Source of the DNA: Flavobacterium lacus
GTDB lineage: Bacteria > Bacteroidota > Bacteroidia > Flavobacteriales > Flavobacteriaceae
Direction of reading: 5' to 3'
DNA: 64,000 bases
NCBI RefSeq assembly: GCF_003268815.1
Contig: NZ_QLSV01000017.1
Location: 1-64,000 of the forward strand
A program made the translations under genes and the position numbers. Of this stretch, positions 33,714 through 42,386 are shown one piece after another. Positions within the stretch are counted from its first letter, which is position 1, and each line of letters begins with the position of its first letter. Under the pieces are notes generated by a model. That model saw nothing but the letters and a program-made list of their open reading frames with translations, ran no database searches and was not told where the DNA came from.

Positions 33714-34718
33714 ATGGATTCACTCAGTCAAATCGTTCTCGGTGCCGCAGTCGGAAACCAAGTGCTCGGCAAAAAGATCGGCAACAAAGCTATTCTTTAC
33801 GGAGCTATCATTGGAACGATGCCCGATTTGGATGTGCTTTATGGAGAGTTTTTAGATCCGTTAACCGCCACAGATATTCATCGTGGCTTTAGTCATTCCA
33901 CTATGTTTTTTATTTTTCTTTCTCCCATTTTAGGATGGATTTTACAAAAAGTAGAACATAAACAGAAAGTGAATTTCAAAGAAGCAACATTGTGCTCCTA
34001 TTTAATTTTACAGACACATGCATTGCTGGATTTGTTTACTACATGGGGAACCCAGCTACTTTGGCCGTTGGAAACACGATTTTCATTGCAATCTATTTTT
34101 GTAATTGATCCGCTTTATACCTTGCCTTTTTTGTTCTTGCTAATTCTTTCGATGAAGAAAAAGAAACAAGATCCAAAAAGAATGTTTTGGAACAGAACCG
34201 CTTTGATTGTGAGTACGTCTTATTTGTTTTTCACCCTAATCGTTCAAGCCATTGCCTTGCAAAAATTTGAAAAACAATTGGAACAAAACAAAATTAGTTA
34301 CCAAGAAATTGTGGTAAAACCATCGCCGTTCAACATTATTTTATGGACAACCAATGTCAAAGTGGATAACGGCTATTACATTGGCGATTATTCTTTTTTT
34401 GATACAAAACCCATTCAATTTCAATTCATTCCTACGCAAAAAGAATTGATAAGTAACATTGAAGATGCCGCCGTAATCATTCAATTAAAAAGAATCTCCG
34501 AAGGTTGGTACTGCATTACTGAAAAGGAAGAACAACTACTTTTTAACGATTTGCGGTTTGGTGTGATGAATGCGGATAAAAACGACATGCAGTTTTCGTT
34601 CAGTTACCATATCACTGAAGAAAACGGGGAAGTCAAAGCGGTGGAATTACCCAATAAAAACCGAAAAGAAGCGAAGAAATTGTTGGGGAAACTTTGGGTG
34701 AGGATGTGGGGGAATTGA
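33714..34718 (+). CDS. Membrane-bound metal-dependent hydrolase (YdjM/DUF457 type)
   Basis: 334 residues. The family motifs are MDSLSQIVLGAAVGNQVLG at the start, MPDLDVLYG, and DIHRGFSHSTMFFIFLSP with the metal-binding Asp/His set; a further HALLDLFTTWGTQ motif follows. Hydrophobic helices lie at about 60-80, 95-115, 125-145 and 165-190, and the C-terminal third is soluble. The role is unresolved in the family. It ends exactly where the convergent minus-strand gene ends, with no spacer. Confidence 0.85.
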   Translation: MDSLSQIVLGAAVGNQVLGKKIGNKAILYGAIIGTMPDLDVLYGEFLDPLTATDIHRGFSHSTMFFIFLSPILGWILQKVEHKQKVNFKEATLCSYLILQTHALLDLFTTWGTQLLWPLETRFSLQSIFVIDPLYTLPFLFLLILSMKKKKQDPKRMFWNRTALIVSTSYLFFTLIVQAIALQKFEKQLEQNKISYQEIVVKPSPFNIILWTTNVKVDNGYYIGDYSFFDTKPIQFQFIPTQKELISNIEDAAVIIQLKRISEGWYCITEKEEQLLFNDLRFGVMNADKNDMQFSFSYHITEENGEVKAVELPNKNRKEAKKLLGKLWVRMWGN

Positions 34719-35531
34719 TTATTTTGCACCTCTAAACTTAGCATACCTTTTTTCCATCTCCTGCTCAATTCCTGTGCTATCACCAAATCCACGAGTTTTA
34801 TTTAATATTTCTTCATAATTTGGATGCAATCCACCCTCGCAAATAATAGTATGTAAATCATTTTCCAACACCTTTACACCACGTTGATAAATATGAATTA
34901 GCAACGCACTAGTGTTATAAGTTTCAATACTATTTCTTCCTCGAATGTAATTATAACCAATTAATCTTTCATTAGGAAATCCGTATTTATCTGTCAACTT
35001 ATCAAAATCTAAAAGAATTTCATAAGATCCATCAATTAATTCTTGTAATGACATTTCAATTTTTTTCTCTCTCCATTCGTGATTTTTATCATTGAATTTT
35101 TTATCACGTTCAATCAATGCTACTAATTCTTCCCTTAATTCAGGTTTAAAATTCTGATTATAATAATCGGAATAAGTTTTAAAATCAGATGCAAATTTAT
35201 CAAACCATTTAAAAGATTTTAGTTTAACAAAGTACCTGAAAGGAACACCTCCTTTTGCTAATTGAATGGAAATTTTTTCAGACCATTCATTATTTTTATT
35301 TTTTTGGGCAATTAATAAAGCTAAATTTAAGTCTTTACCTAACGGAAAATCTACTTTTGAAAAAGCAAGTTTCAGTTTATTCTCAGCTTCTTTATATTTC
35401 TTGTTATTATAATCTTTAGTTGCAGCACTTATCAAAGGATAGTATTCAGCGTATTTACAATTTTGAGCAAACAAAAATTGTATAGAAATTATAAAAGAAA
35501 GTACAATGAGAACTTTTTTCATGTTTTTCAT
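34719..35531 (-). CDS. Hypothetical secreted protein
   Basis: 270 residues. A signal peptide (MKKVLIVLSFIISIQFLFAQ, from the Met three codons in) precedes a mainly helical, charged protein with possible TPR-like segments (YNNKKYKEAENKLKLAFS). Tryptophan- and Asp-rich patches follow (NDKNHEWREKKIEM). No family recognised. It is the last gene of a four-gene run and starts one base after the NTF2-like gene stops. Confidence 0.65.
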   Translation of the reverse strand: MKNMKKVLIVLSFIISIQFLFAQNCKYAEYYPLISAATKDYNNKKYKEAENKLKLAFSKVDFPLGKDLNLALLIAQKNKNNEWSEKISIQLAKGGVPFRYFVKLKSFKWFDKFASDFKTYSDYYNQNFKPELREELVALIERDKKFNDKNHEWREKKIEMSLQELIDGSYEILLDFDKLTDKYGFPNERLIGYNYIRGRNSIETYNTSALLIHIYQRGVKVLENDLHTIICEGGLHPNYEEILNKTRGFGDSTGIEQEMEKRYAKFRGAK

Positions 35532-35532
35532 T

Positions 35533-35943
35533 TTACTGCATAAACCTCACCTCACTAATCTTACCATCCGTAATCGTATACATCGCAATCGCATAAACTT
35601 TAGGTTCCGATTTCATAAAAACAACTTCTTCATGGTCGATGACTTTGTTATTCAACACAATTCGATTGACCAATTTGCAATGTAAATCGGGTAATTGATT
35701 AAACATAGAGGTATATTCTTCTCGCATCTTAGCTTTACCTTCATATAAAAGTTGATCCGGAAAAGTATATACTTTTACATTTTCACTATAAGGTTTTAAA
35801 AAAGCTTCGATATCTCTTTTATTATAACCGTCCAATTGTTCTTGGGCTAGGGCGGTGGCTTCTTTTTCTATGGCAACTTTGTCTTGGGCAATTCCATAAG
35901 AAATAGTGAAAAATACGAAAGTAATCAAAAGTAAATTTTTCAT
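35533..35943 (-). CDS. Secreted NTF2/SnoaL-like protein
   Basis: 136 residues. A signal peptide (MKNLLLITFVFFTISYGIAQ) is followed by an NTF2-like fold: QLDGYNKRDIEAFLKPYSEN, the conserved opening helix, then VYTFPDQLLYEGKAKMREEY and a C-terminal AIAMYTITDGKISEVRF. The family binds small molecules or catalyses isomerisations; no function is predicted here. Confidence 0.78.
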   Translation of the reverse strand: MKNLLLITFVFFTISYGIAQDKVAIEKEATALAQEQLDGYNKRDIEAFLKPYSENVKVYTFPDQLLYEGKAKMREEYTSMFNQLPDLHCKLVNRIVLNNKVIDHEEVVFMKSEPKVYAIAMYTITDGKISEVRFMQ

Positions 35944-35956
35944 AGTAAAGATTTAA

Positions 35957-36109
35957 TTAGTTAGTGGTTTCATTTTCATCACCATTAAACTTCCGCACAA
36001 TCGCCTTCAACTTCTCTTTTCTTGCCATTTCCTTCTCTTTCTTTTTGGCTTGCTCTTTGTGCAACTTATCGTTGTGAATTTTGATGTTTTTCGGATTATT
36101 TCTGCCCAT
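35957..36109 (-). CDS. Small basic protein, 50 aa
   Basis: Reads MGRNNPKNIKIHNDKLHKEQ, then a Lys/Glu-rich helix, ending FNGDENETTN. It overlaps the end of the DUF1543 gene by 14 bases and lies 13 bases before the NTF2-like gene, in the same direction, so it fits the operon. No family recognised; the strong charge suggests nucleic-acid or ribosome contact, which is inference. Confidence 0.6.
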   Translation of the reverse strand: MGRNNPKNIKIHNDKLHKEQAKKKEKEMARKEKLKAIVRKFNGDENETTN

Positions 36110-36674
36110 CTTTCAGTAGTTTATCAATTTTTACATACCCAATTTCTAAAACATCCTCTTGATTAGAATCGGATTTCGAAATTTTCAATTGGAATTTTTC
36201 TTTAAATTGTGGAGACAAAATATCTTCAATTTCATGAATATCATCCACATCTACGCCATATTTATCGTCAATGTGTGAGGTGGAACCTTTAAATCCACAA
36301 TGTTTATAAAACGTAGTCGCTTTTGCTTTTTTAATGGCTTCGGCTTTGTTTTGGGCAACGGTTAATACTTTATAATGGTATTCTTCAAATTCATTTTCTT
36401 TATAACCACCAAGGTTAATGAAAAATAATTTTTCATTGTTGCGTAACTTTTCCTCACGGGAAACCACTTCAATTGTATAACCATCAATGCAAGTCACTTT
36501 TCGCCATGCATCAATGTGAATTCTGCCTTTCGCTTCCGGCCAAAAGTCTTTCATATTGGGAACTAATTCTTTCAAATTTTGTCCAATTCCAAAAAAAATA
36601 TCGTGTTGTTCGGTCAATCTCCCGGGCGGAGTGGCTCCTAGCATGACCATAAAAAGCGTCTGATTTTCTTCCAT
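36096..36674 (-). CDS. DUF1543 domain-containing protein
   Basis: 192 residues, soluble. It carries the DUF1543 opening LFMVMLGATPPGRLTEQHDIFFG and FFINLGGYKENEFEEYH, followed by TTFYKHCGF and a DDKYGVDVDDIHEIEDIL segment. The family is of unknown function. It is the first gene of a run of four short genes on the minus strand. Confidence 0.88.
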   Translation of the reverse strand: MEENQTLFMVMLGATPPGRLTEQHDIFFGIGQNLKELVPNMKDFWPEAKGRIHIDAWRKVTCIDGYTIEVVSREEKLRNNEKLFFINLGGYKENEFEEYHYKVLTVAQNKAEAIKKAKATTFYKHCGFKGSTSHIDDKYGVDVDDIHEIEDILSPQFKEKFQLKISKSDSNQEDVLEIGYVKIDKLLKDGQK

Positions 36675-36722
36675 CTTTCAAAAGTAAGAAAAATAAAATT
36701 AGGGCAAATCATTCAAAAAAGA

Positions 36723-36730
36723 TAACTTTG
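36723..36730 (+). promoter_or_regulatory. -7 promoter element for the collagen-like lipoprotein
   Basis: TAACTTTG matches TAnnTTTG, 53 bases before the ATG at 36784. No -33 TTG at the right distance was found. Confidence 0.45.
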
Positions 36731-36783
36731 GCACAAGTATTGGTTAGAAATAACTATCGTTAATCATTAAAAAAAATAGACGT

Positions 36784-37293
36784 ATGAAAAAATTTACATT
36801 CATTTTAGTGTTAATCGGGATGATAACATTACAAAGTTGCGAAGGTCCTCAAGGTCCTCCGGGAAGAGATGGGTTTAGTGTTGAAGCGGAGGTATTTGAA
36901 GTAACAACAAATTTTGGACCTCAAAATGATTATAGTAGGTTTATTAACTTAAATCCACCAATTTTAGCCTCAGATGTAGTCCTGGTTTATGTGCTTTGGG
37001 AGGTTGATGGCGGCACACCAATTTGGCGATTGATGCCGCAAACTGTTCAACTTTTTGAAGGTGATTTACAATATAACTATGATTTTACTCGCTTTGATGT
37101 CAATATCTTTTTGAGTTCCTTAGACTTTAATTTAGGTATTTTAGGGCCAGAATGGACTCAAAATCAAAGGTTCAGAATCGTAATTATCCCGGGTTACTTC
37201 TCAGGAAGAATGGATTTCAGAAACTATGAGCAAGTAATGGCAATGAATGGTTTAACCGAAGCCGATGTAAAACCAATCAGTGCACGTCAATAA
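36784..37293 (+). CDS. Lipoprotein with collagen-like GPQGPPG start
   Basis: 169 residues. The signal sequence ends in TLQSCEGPQGPPGRDG: the lipobox Cys is followed at once by three Gly-x-y triplets. Short collagen-like openings of this kind are common in secreted Bacteroidetes proteins. The rest is probably a beta-sandwich (FEVTTNFGPQNDYSRFI and QRFRIVIIPGYFSGRM). Function unknown. A terminator follows the stop. Confidence 0.75.
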   Translation: MKKFTFILVLIGMITLQSCEGPQGPPGRDGFSVEAEVFEVTTNFGPQNDYSRFINLNPPILASDVVLVYVLWEVDGGTPIWRLMPQTVQLFEGDLQYNYDFTRFDVNIFLSSLDFNLGILGPEWTQNQRFRIVIIPGYFSGRMDFRNYEQVMAMNGLTEADVKPISARQ

Positions 37294-37308
37294 TTCTAAA
37301 TAAATTTT

Positions 37309-37336
37309 TAAAAGGTCTTTCATAGACCTTTTTTTA
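37309..37336 (+). terminator. Terminator after the collagen-like lipoprotein gene
   Basis: AAAAGGTCT and AGACCTTTT pair around a 5-base loop, followed by T residues. Confidence 0.85.
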
Positions 37337-37381
37337 TGCCTACTATTTGCCTAATTTTGCAACACATTTTTATAAGTTATT

Positions 37382-38314
37382 ATGGATTTTCTATTTATCA
37401 TTCTCGGTTTAGTTCTTCTCGTTTTTGGTGGCGATTGGTTGCTCAAAGCTGCAGTCGGAATGTCACTTCGCCTCAATATTTCCAAAATCGTAATCGGGAT
37501 GACCGTGGTTTCATTTGCTACTTCTGCACCGGAACTAATTGTGAGTGTCAAATCGGCTATGGCTGGTTTTCCGGATATTGCTCTCGGAAACGTAGTCGGT
37601 TCTAACATTGCTAATATTGGTCTGATTCTCGGATTGGTGATGATTATCAGTAAAATGAAAGTAGATACCTCCTTCTTTAAAACCGATTGGCCTGCCATGA
37701 TTGTAGCTTCTTTTCTGCTTTTCGGAGTACTTTTATACGATGGAGAAATTAGTAGAACAGAAGGATTTATCTTTTTTTTCTTAATCATCGCTTTTGTGGT
37801 TTACCTTGTCAAATCACAAAAAAAGAAAGAAGAAATAGAAATTCCACTCGAAAAAACCATGGAAATGTACAAAATTATGGGATTTTTGGTCGTAGGTGGT
37901 GCGGCTCTTTATGGGGGTTCCGAGTTTTTAATTAAAGGAGCTGTTAATGTTGCCCAAGCATTTGGTGTTTCAGATCGAGTTATCGCCGTAACCGTTGTAG
38001 CAGTGGGAACAAGCATTCCCGAACTCGCCGCATCGCTCATCGCCGCCATCAAAAAAGAAAGTTCCATTTCCATCGGAAACGTGTTGGGTTCAAACATATT
38101 TAATATTTTGTCTGTACTTGGTATTACCGCCATTATCCATCCTATAAAATTAGTCGACAACCGTCTTATCACCTTCGATATTTATTGGATGCTCGGCTTT
38201 TCACTTATACTTTTACCATTAGTATTGCTGCCACAAAAAGGCTTCCTCGATCGCAAAGCGGGTGTCATTTTACTCGGTAGTTACATTCTGTTTGTCTATC
38301 TCACGTTTGCCTGA
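37382..38314 (+). CDS. Calcium/sodium antiporter (CaCA family, YrbG type)
   Basis: 310 residues with about ten membrane helices in two inverted halves. The alpha-1 repeat is SFATSAPELIVSVKSA with GNVVGSNIANIGLILG, and the alpha-2 repeat is VAVGTSIPELAASLIAA with GNVLGSNIFNILSVLG. These hold the acidic and Asn residues that bind cations. Expected activity is exchange of Na+ for Ca2+ (or a related ion) at the inner membrane. It is a single gene. Confidence 0.93.
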   Translation: MDFLFIILGLVLLVFGGDWLLKAAVGMSLRLNISKIVIGMTVVSFATSAPELIVSVKSAMAGFPDIALGNVVGSNIANIGLILGLVMIISKMKVDTSFFKTDWPAMIVASFLLFGVLLYDGEISRTEGFIFFFLIIAFVVYLVKSQKKKEEIEIPLEKTMEMYKIMGFLVVGGAALYGGSEFLIKGAVNVAQAFGVSDRVIAVTVVAVGTSIPELAASLIAAIKKESSISIGNVLGSNIFNILSVLGITAIIHPIKLVDNRLITFDIYWMLGFSLILLPLVLLPQKGFLDRKAGVILLGSYILFVYLTFA

Positions 38315-38322
38315 TTTTTTTC

Positions 38323-38464
38323 AGGAGCTATTCCGGCTATCCGCTGCAACTCCTCGGCCTAAAAGCTATTTTTCTATAACTTTTTCGCGGCTTCTTTGGT
38401 CGCCCCAAAAAGCCAAGAAAAAGTAGCTTTTAGTCCTGCGGGGTTTCCGCTGCTATCCGGGCTA
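38323..38464 (+). repeat. Dispersed hairpin element, copy 3
   Basis: It begins AGGAGCTATTCCGGCTATCCG and ends CCGCTGCTATCCGGGCTA. The interior differs from copies 1 and 2, yet still pairs with itself: AAAAGCTATTTTTCTATAAC with a TTTTGGGGCGACC-facing arm, and CTTTTTCGCGGCTTCTTTGG facing CCAAGAAAAAGTAGCTTTT. It follows the antiporter gene in the gene-free stretch 38315-38833. Confidence 0.7.
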
Positions 38465-38465
38465 A

Positions 38466-38560
38466 AAGTTGCGAGTTTGAAAGTTACGGGTTTCAGGTTT
38501 CAGGTTTCAAGTTTCAGGTTTCAAGTCAAGCATTTCAAGTCAAGCATTTCAAGTTTTCAA
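38466..38560. repeat. Heptamer array following hairpin copy 3
   Basis: A run of GTTTCAG and GTTTCAA units at 7-base spacing continues into two copies of a 14-base unit, TCAAGTCAAGCATT. It is followed by GTCGTGCTTTTC...CGTGGCAAA, the same trailing motif seen after copies 1 and 2. Confidence 0.8.
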
Positions 38561-38641
38561 AAGCGTCGTGCTTTTCTTTCTTCGTGGCAAATAATAAGTC
38601 TTAGTTTTTAAACAATCTTGTTATCCTGACGAAGGAAGGAT

Positions 38642-38681
38642 CTCAGCAACTCAGTATCTCAACAACTCAGCAACTCAAAAC
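38642..38681. repeat. Octamer array upstream of glnN
   Basis: CTCAG or CTCAA starts at 38642, 38650, 38658, 38666 and 38674, an exact 8-base period. Unlike the other copies it lies upstream of the promoter rather than in the leader. Confidence 0.85.
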
Positions 38682-38740
38682 TATCATTTCCTCAAAAATT
38701 ACACCCATTTAATCGATATTTTTTACTTTTTATGGATTTA

Positions 38741-38794
38741 ACCCCTAAAAAAATAGGGGTATAGTTGTTTTAAAACAATTTTTAAATATATTTG
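38741..38794 (+). promoter_or_regulatory. glnN promoter with operator-like palindromes
   Basis: TTG (38765-38767) and TATATTTG (38787-38794) are 19 bases apart, a full Bacteroidetes promoter. A perfect 14-base palindrome, TTGTTTTAAAACAA (38765-38778), covers the -33 element, and a CCCCTA/TAGGGG inverted pair lies just upstream (38742-38759). These are candidate sites for a nitrogen-responsive regulator. Confidence 0.75.
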
Positions 38795-38833
38795 CACCAT
38801 AAAATAATATAGTTAAACCTTAAAAATTAATTT

Positions 38834-41023
38834 ATGTCAACATTACGTTTTCAAGCATTAAAAGATGCATCAAGCAGAAAACCGGTAAAATTTGAAGAGT
38901 CAGGCAGAAAATCTGAACTTTTCGGGTCCAATGTGTTCAACGATAAATCAATGCGACAGTACCTCACTGCCGATGCCTACAAAGGTGTAAAAGATGCCGT
39001 GCAGCACGGAACAAAAATTGACAGAAAATTAGCCGATTACATCGCTCTTGGCATGAAAGAATGGGCTTTGGCAAAAGGCGTAACACATTATACACACTGG
39101 TTTCAACCACTTACTGGTTCAACCGCAGAAAAGCACGATGCGTTCTTCGAAACTTCGTATGATGGTTCAGACCCGGTAGAAAAATTTGGTGGCGGACAAT
39201 TAGTGCAACAAGAACCGGATGCATCCTCTTTCCCAAATGGTGGAATCAGAAATACATTTGAAGCTCGGGGCTATACGGCTTGGGATCCAACTTCTCCGGC
39301 ATTCATTTTCGGAACGACTTTATGTATTCCAACGGTATTCATTTCGTACACCGGTGAAGCATTAGATTATAAAACACCTTTATTGCGAGCGTTAAATTCT
39401 GTTGACGAAGCGGCAACCGAAGTGTGCAAATATTTCGATAAAAACGTAAAAAAAGTAACCGCAACCTTAGGTTGGGAACAAGAATATTTTTTGGTCGATT
39501 CTGCATTAGCAAACTCTCGTCCTGATTTAATGTTAACGGGAAGAACGTTACTTGGACACACTTCTGCCAAAGGACAACAATTAGATGATCATTATTTCGG
39601 TTCCATTCCATCAAGAGCATTGGCTTATATGAGAGAATTGGAAGAAGAATGTATGTTGTTGGGGATTCCGGTTAAAACACGTCACAACGAAGTAGCTCCC
39701 AACCAATTTGAGTTAGCTCCAATATTTGAAGAAACAAATTTAGCGGTTGACCACAACTCATTGTTAATGGATGTAATGTCAAAAGTAGGAGAGCGGCATG
39801 ATTTTGCAGTGCTGTTCCATGAAAAACCTTTTAAAGGTGTAAACGGTTCAGGAAAACACAATAACTGGTCGTTGGCCACAGATACCGGCGTGAACTTACT
39901 TTCACCGGGAAAAACACCAATGAGTAATTTACAATTTTTATCATTTTTCATCAACACCATCAAAGCAGTAAATGAATATGAAGAATTGTTAAGAGCTGCT
40001 ATTGCAACGGCAAGTAACGACCACCGTTTAGGTGCAAACGAAGCTCCTCCGGCGATTATTTCGGTTTTCATTGGAGAGCAATTAACCAAAGTATTAGCTA
40101 ATTTAGAAGGTGTTTCCAAAGGAAAACTTTCTCCGGAAGAAAAAACAGATTTGAAGTTGAATGTCGTAGGTAAAATTCCGGACGTAATGTTAGACAACAC
40201 GGATAGAAACAGAACTTCTCCTTTTGCTTTCACCGGAAATAAATTTGAATTTAGGGCCGTGGGTTCTTCTGCGAATTGTGCGAATGCGATGACAACATTG
40301 AATTCTATCGTTGCCAAACAACTAAAAGACTTCAAAAAAGAAGTAGATACGTTAATCGAGAAAAAAGATTTAAAGAAAGACGAAGCGATTTTTAATGTCT
40401 TGAGAGAATACATCAAAACAACAAAAAATATCCTTTTTGAAGGTGATGGTTATAGCGAAGAATGGGAAAAAGAAGCCAAAAAACGCGGTTTAAGTAATCA
40501 TAAAACTACTCCAACTGCTTTAAAAGCAAAAGTTTCTAAAAAAGCATTGGATTTATTCAAAGATTTGAATGTGATGAATCACGTTGAAGTAGAAGCTCGT
40601 TACGAAATTGAATTGGAAGAGTACACCAAAAAAATCCAAATCGAAGGAAGAGTTTTAGGCGATATTGCAAGAAATCACGTAATTCCAACCGCTATTCGTT
40701 ATCAAAATACACTAATTGAAAACGTTCGTGGCTTAAAAGAAATTTTCGGAAAAGATTTTGAAAAAATTGCGAAAGAGCAAATTTCATTAATCAAAGAAAT
40801 TTCAGCTCACATCGAAGGAATCAATTCTAATGTTGAAGCAATGACCGAAGCTCGCAAAAAGGCAAATGTTTTAACTGATGCTCAAAAAATGGCCGAAACG
40901 TATTGTGATAAAGTTAAACCCTACTTTGAAATCATCAGAGAACATTGTGATAAATTAGAACTTTTGGTTGACGATGAAATCTGGACGTTGACTAAGTATA
41001 GAGAGTTGTTGTTTACGAGATAA
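38834..41023 (+). CDS. glnN: Glutamine synthetase type III
   Basis: 729 residues, the length of GSIII rather than the roughly 450-residue GSI. N-terminal part: FGSNVFNDKSMRQYL and HYTHWFQPLTGSTAEKHDAF. Catalytic part: GWEQEYFLVD, TRHNEVAPNQFELAPIFEE, the ATP/glutamate region GSGKHNNWSL, and FEFRAVGSSANCANAMT. It makes glutamine from glutamate, ammonia and ATP in the cytoplasm as a large oligomer. It is monocistronic with a strong promoter overlapped by a palindrome, so control by nitrogen status is likely. Confidence 0.96.
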   Translation: MSTLRFQALKDASSRKPVKFEESGRKSELFGSNVFNDKSMRQYLTADAYKGVKDAVQHGTKIDRKLADYIALGMKEWALAKGVTHYTHWFQPLTGSTAEKHDAFFETSYDGSDPVEKFGGGQLVQQEPDASSFPNGGIRNTFEARGYTAWDPTSPAFIFGTTLCIPTVFISYTGEALDYKTPLLRALNSVDEAATEVCKYFDKNVKKVTATLGWEQEYFLVDSALANSRPDLMLTGRTLLGHTSAKGQQLDDHYFGSIPSRALAYMRELEEECMLLGIPVKTRHNEVAPNQFELAPIFEETNLAVDHNSLLMDVMSKVGERHDFAVLFHEKPFKGVNGSGKHNNWSLATDTGVNLLSPGKTPMSNLQFLSFFINTIKAVNEYEELLRAAIATASNDHRLGANEAPPAIISVFIGEQLTKVLANLEGVSKGKLSPEEKTDLKLNVVGKIPDVMLDNTDRNRTSPFAFTGNKFEFRAVGSSANCANAMTTLNSIVAKQLKDFKKEVDTLIEKKDLKKDEAIFNVLREYIKTTKNILFEGDGYSEEWEKEAKKRGLSNHKTTPTALKAKVSKKALDLFKDLNVMNHVEVEARYEIELEEYTKKIQIEGRVLGDIARNHVIPTAIRYQNTLIENVRGLKEIFGKDFEKIAKEQISLIKEISAHIEGINSNVEAMTEARKKANVLTDAQKMAETYCDKVKPYFEIIREHCDKLELLVDDEIWTLTKYRELLFTR

Positions 41024-41041
41024 ATTTAACTCATAAAGAGG

Positions 41042-41103
41042 TAGCCACAAATTACACAAATTAGCACAAATTAATTCGTGCTAATTGGTGAAATTCGTGG
41101 CTA
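41042..41103. repeat. 62-bp hairpin repeat downstream of glnN
   Basis: TAGCCACAAATT pairs with the GAAATTCGTGGCTA end, and CAAATTAGCAC with GTGCTAATTGG, around an AT-rich loop. It starts 18 bases after the glnN stop and could end transcription or stabilise the mRNA. Confidence 0.7.
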
Positions 41104-41292
41104 TAATTTTTATTAATCAATCATGTATGTTTGTTTTTTAGTGGTGACTTTTGTCATAAAACATTAATTTTTTTAATCAAAATGCTACAATATTAAAATA
41201 ATTTTATATTTTCGTATCGCTTTCGTAAATAAATACTTTTTTCAAAAAGCAAAAATGCCCCCAGCATTAAAAAAAATCTAGATAATATAACC

Positions 41293-41444
41293 GTGGGAAG
41301 TAGAGTGGTATTTTAACAGTGAGTTTTCTGTGTTCAAAAATACTACATCAAAATCTTTTTGATTTTGATCACAACAAACTAAATTTCCAACAAATTAACA
41401 CTAAAACGGGTGGGATAACGAAAGTTGTCCCACTTTGTTTTTTT
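41293..41444 (+). ncRNA. Candidate structured leader or small RNA ending in a terminator
   Basis: Three stem-loops follow each other: 41300-41346 (GTAG...GTATTTT paired with AAAATAC...CTAC), 41347-41369 (ATCAAAAT/ATTTTGAT), and a strong terminator at 41410-41444 (GTGGGATAAC, GAAA loop, GTTGTCCCAC, then T-run). A second GTGGGA at 41293-41298 could pair with the same TCCCAC and break the terminator. This is either an attenuator ahead of the OmpA-like genes or an independent small RNA (a 6S-like RNA is one option). No known family was confirmed. The remainder of the 41024-41498 gap is AT-rich without a credible gene. Confidence 0.45.
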
Positions 41445-41498
41445 ATACCAACTATGAAATTAATTAGTTGTATTTTCGTTATTGTAAAAACATCAACT

Positions 41499-42386
41499 AT
41501 GAAATTGCTATTAGCAGCACTATTATTTTTCTGTACAATTCAATTTATTTCTGCTCAGGAACAGTCAACCTATTATTTTGACACCAATAAATCGGAATTA
41601 AAAAAGACAGAAATACAAAAGCTGAATGATTGGATTTTGAACAACAAAGAAGTCAAAATTGTTGCTATTAACGGTTATACCGATGAAGATGGAACAATAG
41701 GTTTTAATGATACGTTAGCCCAAAAACGAGTTGATTTTATTTATCAATTTGTGAAAGATAAAGTAAAAATTAGAGACGATTTTAAAACCCGAAGTTTCGG
41801 AAAATTACACAAACAATCCGATAATAAAGCAGAAAATAGAAGAGTAACCGTCTATTATATTGAAGCAAAAGATTTAGCCAGAGAAGATGAGATTTTAGGA
41901 ATTGTTACAGAGGAAATCACTCCAAAACCAAAACCTAAAAAACAATTTCCGGAAGCCATTGTCATTCAAAATCCAAATGGAACCGAATCTACTTTTGAGT
42001 TAGACGTAGCCTTTATGCAAGAAGTTGATGCGGCAAAACCCGGTGAAAAACTAAAATTGGAAAACCTTAATTTTCAATTAAATACCTTTGCCATCGTGAA
42101 TGAAAGTCGAGGGAAATTATATGAATTACTCATCGTGATGCAACAGAATCCTGAACTTTCTATCGATATTCAAGGCCATTTGTGTTGCATGCCAACCGAT
42201 CGCACGGATCTTTCAACCCAACGAGCTAAAGCAATTAGTCAGTTTTTGCGAATGAACGGAATCGAAAATTCAAGAGTGACTTACCGTGGTTTTGGAAGTT
42301 CGCAACCCATCTATCCGTTACCGGAAAAAGATGAAGAAGAAAGAGCCGCCAACCGCAGAGTAGAAATTGAAATTGTAAAGAATTGA
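41499..42386 (+). CDS. OmpA-family protein with two OmpA-like domains (first of three)
   Basis: 295 residues from the ATG at 41499, which begins a signal peptide (MKLLLAALLFFCTIQFISAQ); the open frame extends further upstream through the terminator and is rejected. Domain 1 (about 25-110) has NGYTDEDGTIGFNDTLAQKR. Domain 2 (about 170-290) has DIQGHLCCMPTDRTDLSTQR, RVTYRGFGSSQPI and NRRVEIEIV. In domain 2 the usual GHTD, whose Asp binds peptidoglycan, is replaced by GHLCC. The location should be periplasmic. It overlaps the next gene by four bases (TTGA). Confidence 0.85.
   Translation: MKLLLAALLFFCTIQFISAQEQSTYYFDTNKSELKKTEIQKLNDWILNNKEVKIVAINGYTDEDGTIGFNDTLAQKRVDFIYQFVKDKVKIRDDFKTRSFGKLHKQSDNKAENRRVTVYYIEAKDLAREDEILGIVTEEITPKPKPKKQFPEAIVIQNPNGTESTFELDVAFMQEVDAAKPGEKLKLENLNFQLNTFAIVNESRGKLYELLIVMQQNPELSIDIQGHLCCMPTDRTDLSTQRAKAISQFLRMNGIENSRVTYRGFGSSQPIYPLPEKDEEERAANRRVEIEIVKN

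Noticed and set aside
41319..41498. 60-residue N-terminal extension of the first OmpA-like protein
   Set aside because: It would read through the strong terminator hairpin and displace the signal peptide that begins at 41499.
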